Below, in pieces: positions 35,368 to 44,280 of a stretch of DNA of 64,000 nucleotides. The notes beneath the pieces were generated by a model. It worked only from the letters and a program-made list of their open reading frames with translations, was not told where the DNA came from and did not search any database. Source of the DNA: Vibrio sp. STUT-A11 (GTDB lineage: Bacteria > Pseudomonadota > Gammaproteobacteria > Enterobacterales > Vibrionaceae); the NCBI RefSeq assembly GCF_026000435.1, contig NZ_AP026763.1:2170001-2234000 (forward strand), in the 5' to 3' direction. Every line of letters begins with the position of its first letter. Position 1 is the stretch's first letter. Made by a program: the position numbers and the translations under genes.

Positions 35368-35820
35368 ATGCAGATAACGACAAACCGGCAAATAAAACAG
35401 AAAGTAATGGCGATCTACGTCATTGCCGCTGTGCTGTTTCAGATATATTTGCTGGCGACAATGGCTCTCAACCCATCACAAGTTCATAACAAAAACTGGC
35501 TGTCTGAAGCTCAGGGAGAAAAGATTCTACTCTGCACTGCAGAAGGCTTTAAGTGGGTGGACATTAAAGATCTGATTGAAGATAACACCATGGGTTCACC
35601 TTCAAACACAGACGTCCATGACCCTCTTAAGTTCAGCTGTCCGCTATTAGACGTATGCCAGTTTTCAATCTCAGTGCTTGCGATGGTTATTGCTGCTATC
35701 GCTCTATGGCTGTGCCGAGTAACAGCGCCCTTTGTCAACTACTTGCACATCCATTGCCAACGCAAAATCTACCTATCATTAGCGCCTAAGCAATCTCCAC
35801 CAACGGCTTTCCTTGCCTAG
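35368..35820 (+). CDS. DUF2946-like membrane protein at the head of the copper cluster
   Basis: About 150 residues. Two hydrophobic segments (about 14-32 and 97-115) flank an exposed part containing ILLCTAEGFKWVDI and KFSCPLLDVC. The paired cysteines and the CTA-G-KWV pattern resemble DUF2946 proteins, which are often found beside copper genes. The C-terminus SPPTAFLA is also like that family. The ATG at 35368 was chosen; a TTG four codons upstream is in frame. It is first of five rightward genes related to copper, after a 165-base promoter region. A metal-related role is inferred from neighbours only. Confidence 0.55.
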   Translation: MQITTNRQIKQKVMAIYVIAAVLFQIYLLATMALNPSQVHNKNWLSEAQGEKILLCTAEGFKWVDIKDLIEDNTMGSPSNTDVHDPLKFSCPLLDVCQFSISVLAMVIAAIALWLCRVTAPFVNYLHIHCQRKIYLSLAPKQSPPTAFLA

Positions 35821-35954
35821 TCCGGCTCTCATGCCGCACACCTAATTTATCCAAAACAATTAACGATACCCGCCTTTGCCACAAAGCTGCGGGAGGCATT
35901 GGTACGTCTGAATAACCATCGACGTCCAAGGAAAATTATTAGAAAGGAAAGTCC

Positions 35955-36851
35955 ATGTTCAACAAAGCACAAGCACCAAAAGCTCTCATTACTGCACTTA
36001 GCTTTGGCTTACTCACCGCATGTAACGGCGGTTCTAATTCAAGCTCGGCTGCAAAAGCTGAGCCTGCGATTGAAAATGTTACCCTCGAATTTGCGGCACG
36101 TGTTGGCCAGCAAGATATCCAGTGTCAGCTAATGGACTCTGCGATCGCCGGAGTGACGAATGCTCACCCGGAATTTAAAGATGTACGCATGTATATCTCT
36201 GAAATAGAGTTGATTGATGATAATGGCACTGCTACCCCACTTGATCTTATCCAAGATGGTAAGTGGCAATACCAAAATGTCGCGCTTCTGGACTTTGAGA
36301 GCGGTATCGATAGCTGTGCAAATGGTAACCCAGCGCTGAACCATCAAATCACAGGGCAAGTTCCACAAGGCAACTACACAGGTATTCGCTTTACGCTCGG
36401 TGTGCCTACAGAGTTAAACCACGTTGGCATTGATGGAGATGATGCAATCTCTCCACTTGATGTGATGGGGATGAACTGGAGCTGGCAAAATGGGCACAAA
36501 CACCTGCGTATGGATGTAGATGGCTGGAATATCCACTTGGGAACAACGGGTTGTGAAGTGATTGACGCTGAAGCCGAAACCATTGATTGCGATTCATCTC
36601 GACCGAATCGACCTCGCTACCAGTTTGCTAATTTCAACCCTTCCACTAACGTTATTGTGTTTGATTACCAACGTCTTGTGGCAAACAGTGATATCACATT
36701 TAACACTGCTGACACTCCGCTGGGCTGTATGTCATCCAGTGTCGATCCAGAGTGCCAAGGCGTGTTCGACAACCTCGGCCTTGATTTAGAAACTGGTAAA
36801 TGTACTGCAGGTGATTGCAGTAGTTCTCAATCCTGGGTATCGGTGGAGTAA
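35955..36851 (+). CDS. mbnP: MbnP-family copper-binding lipoprotein (metallo-mystery pair protein)
   Basis: A 298-residue exported protein. The ATG follows GAAAGGAAAG, a strong ribosome site. The signal peptide ends in the lipobox LLTAC (Cys near 23). The body matches MbnP: DVRMYISEIELID near residue 76, WQYQNVALLDFESG near residue 103, IRFTLGVPTELNH near residue 140, MNWSWQNGHKHLRMD near residue 172 and LGTTGCEV near residue 195, with four conserved cysteines. In methanotrophs MbnP partners MbnH, which oxidises a tryptophan to kynurenine in MbnP and forms a copper site. The MbnH gene follows 5 bases later, so the pair is intact. Confidence 0.9.
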   Translation: MFNKAQAPKALITALSFGLLTACNGGSNSSSAAKAEPAIENVTLEFAARVGQQDIQCQLMDSAIAGVTNAHPEFKDVRMYISEIELIDDNGTATPLDLIQDGKWQYQNVALLDFESGIDSCANGNPALNHQITGQVPQGNYTGIRFTLGVPTELNHVGIDGDDAISPLDVMGMNWSWQNGHKHLRMDVDGWNIHLGTTGCEVIDAEAETIDCDSSRPNRPRYQFANFNPSTNVIVFDYQRLVANSDITFNTADTPLGCMSSSVDPECQGVFDNLGLDLETGKCTAGDCSSSQSWVSVE

Positions 36852-36856
36852 GCCCT

Positions 36857-38020
36857 ATGTCAGCAAACCATAAGTTCGGTTTGCTGGCATCGCTCACGAT
36901 ATTTGCGATCGTAGGCTGTGACAGCGAATCGAGTTACAACGCAACACCATCAAACTCGGTGAATGAGTTTGGTTTTGACTTTCAAACGGGCTCTCTTCCT
37001 CAACCTAAAGAACCAGCGGATAACCCGGCAACAGAGGAAAAGTTTCAACTTGGCAGGCATCTGTTTTATGACACCAAGCTTTCTGGTAACCAGACAATGT
37101 CATGCGAGTCCTGCCACCAGCAAGCCCTAGCGTTTTCCGATGGGGTAAAACTACCAACAGGTTCAACAGGTGAAGTGCTGCATAGAAATTCTCAAACATT
37201 AACCAACGTTGCCTATAACGCGTCTTACACTTGGGCGAACCCAGTTTTAAAAGAGATTGAACAGCAGTTGGTGATTCCACTCTTTGGAGAGTTTCCTGTC
37301 GAACTGGGCATTAACGACTCAAATCGAACCGAGATTCTGCAACGCTTTGCGACTGATGTCAGGTATCAAAACTTGTTTAATGCCGCGTTTCCCGACCAGC
37401 AGGACACGGTGACCTTCCCTAACATCATCAAAGCACTTGGTGTGTTTACTCGCGCATTGATTTCTAAAGATTCCGATTTTGATCGCGGTACGATGAGCAG
37501 TGCTGCGATGCGTGGGCAAGATCTCTTCAACAACGAGAAAACGGAATGTTTCCATTGCCACAGCGGGTTTAATTTTAGTGATTCAACGCTGCACGATGAT
37601 TCTGTATTCGTCTCTCGGCCGTTCTTCAACACGGGGTTATACAACATTGATTCGGAGGGGAGCTATCCCACTGAGGACAATGGCCTGTTCACCGTAACGC
37701 AAGATCCTAAAGACAAAGGTAAGTTCCGACCGCCAACGCTGCGCAATGTCGCGTACACCGCACCATATATGCACGATGGAAGCATCGCGACTCTTGGTGA
37801 GGTATTGGATTTCTACGCCAATGGAGGGAGAAATATAACCTCAGGCGAGAATCAGGGAGACGGGCGCAACAACCCGAATAAAAGTGAATTTGTTAAAGGC
37901 TTCACGTTAAGCCAAGAGGAAAAACAAGACATGCTGGCGTTTTTAAATGCGTTAAGTGACGAAGTATTCATCTCCAATCCCCGCTATGCCAACCCATTTG
38001 TTGAGGAGGATGCGCAATGA
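36857..38020 (+). CDS. mbnH: MbnH-family di-heme cytochrome c (MauG/peroxidase superfamily)
   Basis: A 387-residue periplasmic lipoprotein with lipobox FAIVGC. Two c-type haem sites are present: CESCH near residue 85 and CFHCH near residue 232. Further family marks are RHLFYDTKLSGNQTMSC, LNRNSQTL-like HRNSQTLTNVAYN near residue 112, and TLRNVAYTAPYMHDGS near residue 295, where the last histidine/tyrosine region is typical of MauG-like enzymes. It is expected to use a high-valent di-haem to modify MbnP. Its stop overlaps the start of the next gene by 4 bases (ATGA), showing tight coupling. Confidence 0.92.
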   Translation: MSANHKFGLLASLTIFAIVGCDSESSYNATPSNSVNEFGFDFQTGSLPQPKEPADNPATEEKFQLGRHLFYDTKLSGNQTMSCESCHQQALAFSDGVKLPTGSTGEVLHRNSQTLTNVAYNASYTWANPVLKEIEQQLVIPLFGEFPVELGINDSNRTEILQRFATDVRYQNLFNAAFPDQQDTVTFPNIIKALGVFTRALISKDSDFDRGTMSSAAMRGQDLFNNEKTECFHCHSGFNFSDSTLHDDSVFVSRPFFNTGLYNIDSEGSYPTEDNGLFTVTQDPKDKGKFRPPTLRNVAYTAPYMHDGSIATLGEVLDFYANGGRNITSGENQGDGRNNPNKSEFVKGFTLSQEEKQDMLAFLNALSDEVFISNPRYANPFVEEDAQ

Positions 38021-39174
38021 TTCGTTCACTAACCTTGCTCGCTTTATTGTTTTTTGTGAATCCTCTAAGCGCGGAACCTAAGACAGAACCGAACTTACTA
38101 GACAAAGTGAATCTCCAGACCAATATTTTTGCTCAGTTTGGTTACTACCAAACGGACAGAGAGTCTTCCTACGCGATTCCCGGCGTGATAACCGACAATA
38201 GTGCTTTCCACTATGAAGAAGGCTTACAGTTTATGCATGGTGAACTCGGCTTTTTGGCCAGCTTAGACAACATTGTGGCGACAAAACTGATAATCGGAAG
38301 TCATCATGGTGAATCCATCGAGCTAGAAGAGCTGTGGCTTCAGCCTTATCTGCATCAGGATTGGACGTTACGTGTCGGCCGTCAACTCAGTCAAATTGGT
38401 CTATATAACAGTACACATGAGCATGATTGGCGCTTTTTAGATACGTCATTGACTCAGCAAGCCTTTTTGGGTAGCCAATATACCGACGACAGTGTGCAGA
38501 TATCTTATGCTCAGAACAGTTACGATCTCACCTTCTGGGTCGGACGAGGAAATAACTTCCCAGCGCAATTTGATGACAGTTCCGCTTCACCTTCTGCTTA
38601 TGGCCTTCATTATCAATGGTTCCATCTTCGTAATGATTACCAACTAAAAATCGTCTCTAGTGCCGCCTACTTTGAAGCAACACAGCGAAGTCAGCAAGAA
38701 TCCGACGGCCACTCACACTCTCTTGAGGCTTCTGACTCGCTGATTTTTGATGGGGATACCACGTTAGTCACTATTGGTGGCAGCCTAGAGTGGCATGACT
38801 TTAATTGGGAACTGGAGTGGATGGGCCAATCTATTGATTCTAAGCTAATCGACTCGCAACAGATCACAACAGAACTAGATGCATTTCAACATGGTATTAC
38901 CACGCAGTTAAGTTGGCAGTACAACAATCTAGAGCTCGGTGCTCGCTATGACTGGCTTCTGACCGATAACGACGTCACCAATACAAGCGAAGAGATCGAA
39001 ACAGTATTAAATGCAACAGGCCATACTCCACAGCGATTCAGTGCTATCGCTAACTGGCAGTTTGCCCCATATCAACTGTTGCGATTGCAAGGCAGCTACG
39101 AATCCATTTTACAGACCGAACAAGCTGCATTTTGGCTTGTGTATCAAGGCGGCCTGACATGGTTAACTCAATAA
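38017..39174 (+). CDS. Outer-membrane beta-barrel protein of the MbnPH cluster
   Basis: A 385-residue exported protein with signal peptide MIRSLTLLALLFFVNPLSAE. The rest is rich in aromatic, alternating beta strands: NIFAQFGYYQTDR, LHQDWTLRVGRQLSQIG, NSYDLTFWVGRGNNFP and YQLKIVSSAAYF. A histidine-rich stretch (ESDGHSHSLEAS) near residue 231 could touch metal. I recognise no named family beyond porin-like. It overlaps mbnH by 4 bases and is followed 17 bases later by the PCuAC chaperone, so it may be the outer-membrane part of a copper uptake or handling system. Confidence 0.75.
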   Translation: MIRSLTLLALLFFVNPLSAEPKTEPNLLDKVNLQTNIFAQFGYYQTDRESSYAIPGVITDNSAFHYEEGLQFMHGELGFLASLDNIVATKLIIGSHHGESIELEELWLQPYLHQDWTLRVGRQLSQIGLYNSTHEHDWRFLDTSLTQQAFLGSQYTDDSVQISYAQNSYDLTFWVGRGNNFPAQFDDSSASPSAYGLHYQWFHLRNDYQLKIVSSAAYFEATQRSQQESDGHSHSLEASDSLIFDGDTTLVTIGGSLEWHDFNWELEWMGQSIDSKLIDSQQITTELDAFQHGITTQLSWQYNNLELGARYDWLLTDNDVTNTSEEIETVLNATGHTPQRFSAIANWQFAPYQLLRLQGSYESILQTEQAAFWLVYQGGLTWLTQ

Positions 39175-39191
39175 ATACTAAAGAGATCATT

Positions 39192-39653
39192 ATGAAAAAA
39201 TACCTTAGCCGCTTCATGTTATGTTTCGCAGCACTGGTCACTACCGTAGCCAGTGCCCATGAATATACGACAAACAGCATTAGAATTGACCACCCCTGGA
39301 GTCGGGAAGCACCGCCCAATGCAACCGTAATTGCAGGTTTCTTTCAGCTAAAGAACCTGTCCACCAGAGATGATTTTTTGATTAGCGCTTATACCCCTAT
39401 CGCCGAGCGAGTGGAGATTCATCAGCATGACATGAGTGATGGCGTGATGAAAATGAAGAAAATCGATAATGTCCGCGTAGGCACAATGAAAAGTGTGATG
39501 TTTGAGCCAGGCGGCTATCACTTGATGATCTTCAATCCCGAGCAATCATTCAAACAAGGCGAGCGTTTTCCGATGACGCTTGAATTTAGAAACGCAGGAA
39601 AAGTAGACATAGAACTCGCTGTCGAAGCAAACAGTCATACTCATTCACATTAA
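39192..39653 (+). CDS. Periplasmic copper chaperone PCu(A)C
   Basis: A periplasmic copper(I) carrier of 153 residues that delivers copper to oxidases in related systems. The ATG at 39192 follows AAAGAGATC and begins a clean signal peptide ending ASAHE; the longer frame has no ribosome site. Conserved PCuAC segments are WSREAPPNATVIAGFFQL near residue 35, VEIHQHDMSDGVMKM near residue 72 and PGGYHLMIFNP near residue 102, giving the H(M)...M...HxM copper ligands. The C-terminal tail HTHSH may bind extra metal. It closes the copper cluster, with a terminator right behind it. Confidence 0.92.
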   Translation: MKKYLSRFMLCFAALVTTVASAHEYTTNSIRIDHPWSREAPPNATVIAGFFQLKNLSTRDDFLISAYTPIAERVEIHQHDMSDGVMKMKKIDNVRVGTMKSVMFEPGGYHLMIFNPEQSFKQGERFPMTLEFRNAGKVDIELAVEANSHTHSH

Positions 39654-39658
39654 TAATA

Positions 39659-39692
39659 AAGGAGCCTTTCGATTGGGAAGGCTCCTTATATT
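39659..39692. terminator. Terminator after the copper cluster
   Basis: Stem AAGGAGCCTT (39659-39668), loop of 9, AAGGCTCCTT (39678-39687), followed by ATATT. It also faces the leftward ATP-grasp gene ending at 39739. Confidence 0.8.
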
Positions 39693-39738
39693 CCACTTGG
39701 CGAGTCCATCTATTCTCATCAGAACAAAAAGCCCGACG

Positions 39739-40902
39739 CTACAAAATCACGTGGGGAATATAACGCGCCATATCCTGAGTGACTAAATTGCTGTCCTCAC
39801 GAATCGAGATACCCGCCGCTCGGTCGTTGACCAGCCAGCTGCCGATTAATGTATGACTGTGTCCAAATTTCGGTAAAGGATGGTATTGCTGAACAATGTT
39901 TTTGCTCGATTCATAAGGTCCAGGCGTTTTCACCACGCGCTGACCATTTTTTACGATCTCGATATTCGCCCCTTCACGGGAAAACAGCGGTTTAATCACA
40001 TAGTCTTTTAAGCTTGCCGCTTTGGGATCAGCGGCAAAATAGGCGGGCAGTAAATTGGGGTGATTAGGAAAGCGTTGCCAAAGTAATGGCAGCAAAGCTT
40101 TATTCGAAAGAATGGACTTCCACATCGGTTCTAACCAGTTGACATTCGAGGTTGAGAGATAAGAGCTGTATGCATCCTCAAACATAAATTCCCAAGGGTA
40201 GAGTTTGAACATCCAGCGAATCGCTCGGTTGTCCGCATCAACAAACATCCCCTCTTCCGTCACGCCAATATCTTCAACGTAGACAAAAGCCGTTGATAAC
40301 CCGGCCTCACGTGCGCAGTCTTCAAGATATTGAACGGTGCCTTTGTCTTCTTCGGTATATTTGCAGCAGCTAAAGTGCAGCGTTTGTCCCGGCTGTAGCT
40401 TGGCAATCTCAGCGAAGCGCTCGATAAGGAAGTCTTGCAGTATATTAAATTGGTCTGCGCTTTGGTGAATACGCCCTTTATTCACCACATCTTCTAACCA
40501 CACCCACTGCCAAAATCCAGTTTCGAACAGGGATGTCGGCGTGTCAGCATTGTTTTCTAGCAACTTGGCTGGTCCTGAGCCGTTGTAGGCGAAATCCATT
40601 CGTGAATAGAGGGACGGTTCATTGCGTTTCCATGAGGAAGCGACCTGAGACCACATGGCTTCAGGAATTGCACATTGCGTCAGCAATCGTTCACTGCGCA
40701 CCACTTGGTCAACAATTTCAAGACACATCTGGTGCAGCTCTTCAGTGGGATCTTCAAGATCCTGTTCGATCTGCGCCAGAGTAAACTGATAATACGCGGT
40801 CTCGTCCCAGTAAGGCTGGTCGTACATGGAATGGAAGCCAAAACCAAACTGGCGTGCTAGTTCACGCCAGTTTTCTCTTTCTTGAATTTCTCTTCGAAAC
40901 AT
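39739..40902 (-). CDS. Glutathionylspermidine synthase-like ATP-grasp ligase (YgiC/YjfC family)
   Basis: A 387-residue cytoplasmic enzyme expected to join a carboxylate to an amine using ATP. It keeps the family landmarks: N-terminal WDETAYYQFT, RMDFAYNGSGPAKLLENNADTP near residue 103 (region 101-122) and DYVIKPLFSREGANI near residue 305, the ATP-binding lysine and loop. There is no CHAP amidase domain, so it is not the bifunctional glutathionylspermidine synthetase/amidase. Its substrate is unknown. It is last in a leftward four-gene operon with a DUF1190 lipoprotein-like gene, DUF350 and a K+ channel, an association known from surveys of amidoligases. Confidence 0.88.
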   Translation of the reverse strand: MFRREIQERENWRELARQFGFGFHSMYDQPYWDETAYYQFTLAQIEQDLEDPTEELHQMCLEIVDQVVRSERLLTQCAIPEAMWSQVASSWKRNEPSLYSRMDFAYNGSGPAKLLENNADTPTSLFETGFWQWVWLEDVVNKGRIHQSADQFNILQDFLIERFAEIAKLQPGQTLHFSCCKYTEEDKGTVQYLEDCAREAGLSTAFVYVEDIGVTEEGMFVDADNRAIRWMFKLYPWEFMFEDAYSSYLSTSNVNWLEPMWKSILSNKALLPLLWQRFPNHPNLLPAYFAADPKAASLKDYVIKPLFSREGANIEIVKNGQRVVKTPGPYESSKNIVQQYHPLPKFGHSHTLIGSWLVNDRAAGISIREDSNLVTQDMARYIPHVIL

Positions 40903-40910
40903 AGTGTCAG

Positions 40911-41480
40911 TTAACCGCCGCGACTACCGGAAACCGCTTTGCCAAAGCCGCCTCGGGACATAGCACGTCCAATTGTACCGCCGCCGCTTTTGTTCAATCG
41001 GCTGCTCGCTACTTGTGTCGGTTGGTTGCGATACGAGCCATAGAACTGCCCTGCTCCGTTGTAGTATTTCGACTTATAACGATACATTGGCTCGGAATAG
41101 TAGCTCTTGTTGTACCCGCTCAAGTTGCTAAGAGCACGACTGAAAAAGAAACCACTGACAAAGGGAACATAGGAGTGATAGCGAGAACTGTAATAGCAGT
41201 CATCTTGGTAGAAGTCGTTCTCACACTCATGCTCTGTGGTATAGCGTGGCGCGTTCTGCTCCGCTCTTGCCATCGCTTCCTGATAGGCAATCTCACATTG
41301 CTCGCTGAACCCAGGTTCCGATGACTTGCACTCATCGGCATCAAGATAGATAGCACCTTCGGTCGTTGACTCCTGTGTCGCAAGGTAGAATATACCACCA
41401 AAGGCCGCAAACGGGATAAGTCGGCTGATTTTAAAGCGCTTATCCATGGATGAACGTTTAACGTTAGAGCTGCGTTTCAT
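40911..41480 (-). CDS. DUF1190 (YgiB-like) protein
   Basis: A 189-residue protein. A basic N-terminus (MKRSSNVKRSSMDKRFK) is followed by one hydrophobic segment near 20-37, then YLDADECKSSEPGFSEQCEIAYQEAM, the cysteine-containing DUF1190 signature at about 46-71. A tyrosine/serine-rich middle and a glycine-, serine- and arginine-rich C-terminus (GGFGKAVSGSRGG) end it. The flexible tail is a candidate substrate for the adjacent ATP-grasp ligase. It lies 8 bases upstream of that gene, the usual YgiB-YgiC pair. Confidence 0.85.
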   Translation of the reverse strand: MKRSSNVKRSSMDKRFKISRLIPFAAFGGIFYLATQESTTEGAIYLDADECKSSEPGFSEQCEIAYQEAMARAEQNAPRYTTEHECENDFYQDDCYYSSRYHSYVPFVSGFFFSRALSNLSGYNKSYYSEPMYRYKSKYYNGAGQFYGSYRNQPTQVASSRLNKSGGGTIGRAMSRGGFGKAVSGSRGG

Positions 41481-41488
41481 CGTTCCTC

Positions 41489-41905
41489 CTAATACGTCAT
41501 GCAGGCGGAATTAAGTACACCCACAGAAACGGATACTGCGGCAAGCACGATACCCGCGGGTACCTCGTTGTTTTCAATCCGCTCTGATACTTTTGGCATC
41601 AGAATAAAACGAACAATACCAAACGCAATAAGCTGAGCTAATAACGCGACAACGCCCCAAACCATAAAATCAATGATGCTGACTGAGTTTTTCGCCGCGC
41701 CTGCAATTGCCAGACAGTAACCAAGAAAAGCACCACTTAACGCCACCGCTGCCGCGGTATTTTGCTCTTCTTTGATAAGTTGCCATTCATCATAAGGGGT
41801 CAGTTTTATATAGACGAACTTGAACGCCAAAACGAAAACAATCGACACTGAAAAATAGAGTAAGAAATAAGGAAAGCCCGCTAACAGGTCTGCGATGATG
41901 TGCAT
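41489..41905 (-). CDS. DUF350 membrane protein (YjfL-like)
   Basis: A 138-residue inner-membrane protein from the ATG at 41905, whose first base overlaps the stop of the channel gene (TAATG). Four hydrophobic segments are visible, with the DUF350 pattern AAAVALSGAFLGYCLAIAGA near residue 49 and VPAGIVLAAVSVSVGVLNSACMTY at the C-terminus (residues about 115-138), each half starting with the same A/G-hydrophobic motif, i.e. an internal duplication. Function is unknown. It is in the channel-DUF350-DUF1190-ligase operon. Confidence 0.85.
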   Translation of the reverse strand: MHIIADLLAGFPYFLLYFSVSIVFVLAFKFVYIKLTPYDEWQLIKEEQNTAAAVALSGAFLGYCLAIAGAAKNSVSIIDFMVWGVVALLAQLIAFGIVRFILMPKVSERIENNEVPAGIVLAAVSVSVGVLNSACMTY

Positions 41906-42948
41906 TATTTGTCCTTGGTCATTTGGTTCCATGCAAAATCTTCAATACGTTCATCTGCGATATAAAAAAGTTTGCTGTTTGGTGGTACGTCAGTATCTAG
42001 GTCCGGGTTTAGCTCAATACCGTCGCCCAGATCGATGGCAATAAGCGTTGCATGGTGATGCTGCTTAATAAATCCAAAGATGTTGTCAATCTTAGTGGTT
42101 GGTTGATTGTCAGGATAGATCACGGAGTATTGTGTCATGCCTCTAGTTGAGGCAAGCAATTCCTGATGCAGCGCACTGGAGCCAGGATCCACCGCTGCCT
42201 TGGCTAACATTTCAGCGCCAACTGCTGGAATACACTCGGCTTTGGGACAATGCTGGCTCAGTAAACGACCCAGTGCTTCGTCTTTAAAATAGGCGAGCAA
42301 ATGTGCATTGGGGTTCACCGAGGCACAATACAGTGCGGCGGACAGAGTGATATCATCTGATAAGTTATCGACAATAATACAGCTCGCCTCAGTGATGTTG
42401 GCGTTTTTCATCTCCTGCGAGTCGGTATAGCTGGTTACTTTGATAAAGTGAATTTCACCCGGTAGCGGGTTTTCAATATCCGAGCGACTGCACAGTACAA
42501 CGGGACGTTTTCCTGCTTCTTCATGCTGTAACATACGGATCAAATGCATGGTTCTTGACCCATTCCAGCCCAACAATACGATATGGTTTTCCACTCTTAC
42601 TCTCCGTTTACCGATAATACCCGCACGCCAATACTCCACAGCAGCCCCTGCCACACGCCCCAAAAGCGCCGCAAACAGGCTCAACCCTCCTGGAATAACA
42701 AACAAGACCACAACCCACTTACCTAAGTCCGTCACCGGAGAATGGTCACCATAACCGACCGTACTCGCTGTCACCATCAGGTAATAGATGAAGCTAGAAA
42801 AGTTTTCCGTGAGTTCTGCCTCGCCCGCCAGAACCAATAGCCCCCATGAAAGCGCGATATATAACAGGCTAATAAAAAGAAGGTTGCGGGTGCTTAGCTT
42901 AAAAACGTGCGAACTTAACCACTTTTTGACGACCAGCCACACTGCCAT
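41905..42948 (-). CDS. Two-TM potassium channel with RCK (TrkA-N-like) domain
   Basis: A 347-residue inner-membrane protein. It has two membrane helices (about 20-40 and 78-100) around a pore loop with selectivity filter TASTVGYGD near residue 61, the K+ channel signature. The cytoplasmic part begins with a Rossmann strand NHIVLLGWNGSRTMHLI near residue 120, where the glycine pattern is partly altered from GxGxxG. The C-terminal part (about 235-340) resembles RCK/TrkA-C lobes. It is the first gene of the leftward operon with DUF350, DUF1190 and the ATP-grasp ligase, so K+ or membrane state may gate that system. Confidence 0.9.
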   Translation of the reverse strand: MAVWLVVKKWLSSHVFKLSTRNLLFISLLYIALSWGLLVLAGEAELTENFSSFIYYLMVTASTVGYGDHSPVTDLGKWVVVLFVIPGGLSLFAALLGRVAGAAVEYWRAGIIGKRRVRVENHIVLLGWNGSRTMHLIRMLQHEEAGKRPVVLCSRSDIENPLPGEIHFIKVTSYTDSQEMKNANITEASCIIVDNLSDDITLSAALYCASVNPNAHLLAYFKDEALGRLLSQHCPKAECIPAVGAEMLAKAAVDPGSSALHQELLASTRGMTQYSVIYPDNQPTTKIDNIFGFIKQHHHATLIAIDLGDGIELNPDLDTDVPPNSKLFYIADERIEDFAWNQMTKDK

Positions 42949-43010
42949 AAGTATTCAGTCCCTAGATGCTTTACGTCTTTCAATAGTAACCTATTGATTG
43001 TAAGACACAA

Positions 43011-43038
43011 AAAAACCAGCCATATTCGGCTGGTTTTT
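43011..43038. terminator. Terminator between nadA and the K+ channel operon
   Basis: Stem AAAAACCAGCC (43011-43021), loop ATATTC, GGCTGGTTTTT (43028-43038). On the minus strand it follows nadA and continues into a T run. Confidence 0.92.
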
Positions 43039-43067
43039 GAGATTCATCTTAAGGTAATGCGAAAAAA

Positions 43068-44129
43068 CTACGCGTTACCCTTTACCTGCATGTTAAGCTG
43101 CTCTGCGAAATCTAACATGCGGTTGAGTGGGATAAGAGACTTCACGCGAAGCGCTTCATCAACAAAGATTTCATGCTCTTTACCACCTTCACGAAGCGCT
43201 TGCTCAATCGCTTTCAAGCCGTTCATCGCCATCCAAGGACAATGAGCGCAGCTACGACATGTTGCACCAGCGCCAGCAGTTGGGGCTTCGATCAACTCTT
43301 TTTCAGGAACAAGTTGCTGCATCTTAAAGAAGATGCCTTTGTCTGTTGCCACGATCATTTGCTTATGAGGCAGCTCTTTCGCGGCTTTGATAAGCTGACT
43401 TGTAGAGCCAACAGCGTCCGCCAATTCAACCACACTTGCTGGTGATTCTGGGTGAACAAGAATCGCAGCGTCTGGATAAACGCTCTTCATTTTGCGTAGC
43501 GCGTCGGCAGAGAATTCATCGTGAACCACACATTCGCCTTGCCATAGCAGCATGTCTGCGCCAGTTTTGTTCGCAATGTATGAACCCAGGTGACGGTCAG
43601 GACCCCAGATGATTGGTTTGTCTTCTGCATCCAGGTGTTCAACGATTTCAAGCGCAATACTTGACGTGACAACCCAGTCTGCACGAGCTTTAACCGCTGC
43701 AGAAGTATTGGCGTAAACTACGACCGTATGGTCAGGGTGAGCATCACAGAACTCACTGAATTTATCCGCAGGACACCCAAGGTCAAGAGAACATTCCGCC
43801 TCTAACGTTGGCATTAGAATGCGCTTTTCTGGAGTTAGAATCTTCGCCGATTCGCCCATAAAGCGAACGCCACCGATGATCAATGTGCTTGCCGGGTGAC
43901 GGTTACCGAACTTCGCCATTTCTAGCGAGTCACCAACAAAACCGCCAGTCTCTTCAGCCAACGCCTGAATTTCAGGATCGGTGTAGTAGTGCGCGATAAG
44001 GACGGCATCTTTTTCTTTGAGCAGCTTTTTAATGCGCTCAATGTAAGACGCTTTCTCGTCTTCGCTCAACGGAACAGGTTTTGGCGGGAATGGGTAAACA
44101 GTGTCGATTTTATCTAGTATATGGCTCAT
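43068..44129 (-). CDS. nadA: Quinolinate synthase A
   Basis: This [4Fe-4S] enzyme condenses iminoaspartate with dihydroxyacetone phosphate to quinolinate in de novo NAD synthesis. The ATG at 44129 (MSHILDKIDTVYPFPP, 353 residues) has an AGAG ribosome site; an upstream in-frame start adds six codons of poor quality. The three cluster cysteines are visible in LEAECSLDLGCPADKF near residue 110, GECVVHDEF near residue 197 and TCRSCAHCPWMAMN near residue 287. It is the usual downstream neighbour of the tol-pal genes. Confidence 0.97.
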   Translation of the reverse strand: MSHILDKIDTVYPFPPKPVPLSEDEKASYIERIKKLLKEKDAVLIAHYYTDPEIQALAEETGGFVGDSLEMAKFGNRHPASTLIIGGVRFMGESAKILTPEKRILMPTLEAECSLDLGCPADKFSEFCDAHPDHTVVVYANTSAAVKARADWVVTSSIALEIVEHLDAEDKPIIWGPDRHLGSYIANKTGADMLLWQGECVVHDEFSADALRKMKSVYPDAAILVHPESPASVVELADAVGSTSQLIKAAKELPHKQMIVATDKGIFFKMQQLVPEKELIEAPTAGAGATCRSCAHCPWMAMNGLKAIEQALREGGKEHEIFVDEALRVKSLIPLNRMLDFAEQLNMQVKGNA

Positions 44130-44280
44130 TGCTCTTGCTCTACGCAACTTCCTTTAATCCGCGTATTGTAACCTCGTTAATTTTCAAAAACCAACCCATA
44201 GCGAGGATTTCTGGAGGTCTAGCCGTATATCTTTGTTCCAATTAACACTTATTAACTTAATACGTAGGGCCAATAAAAGA

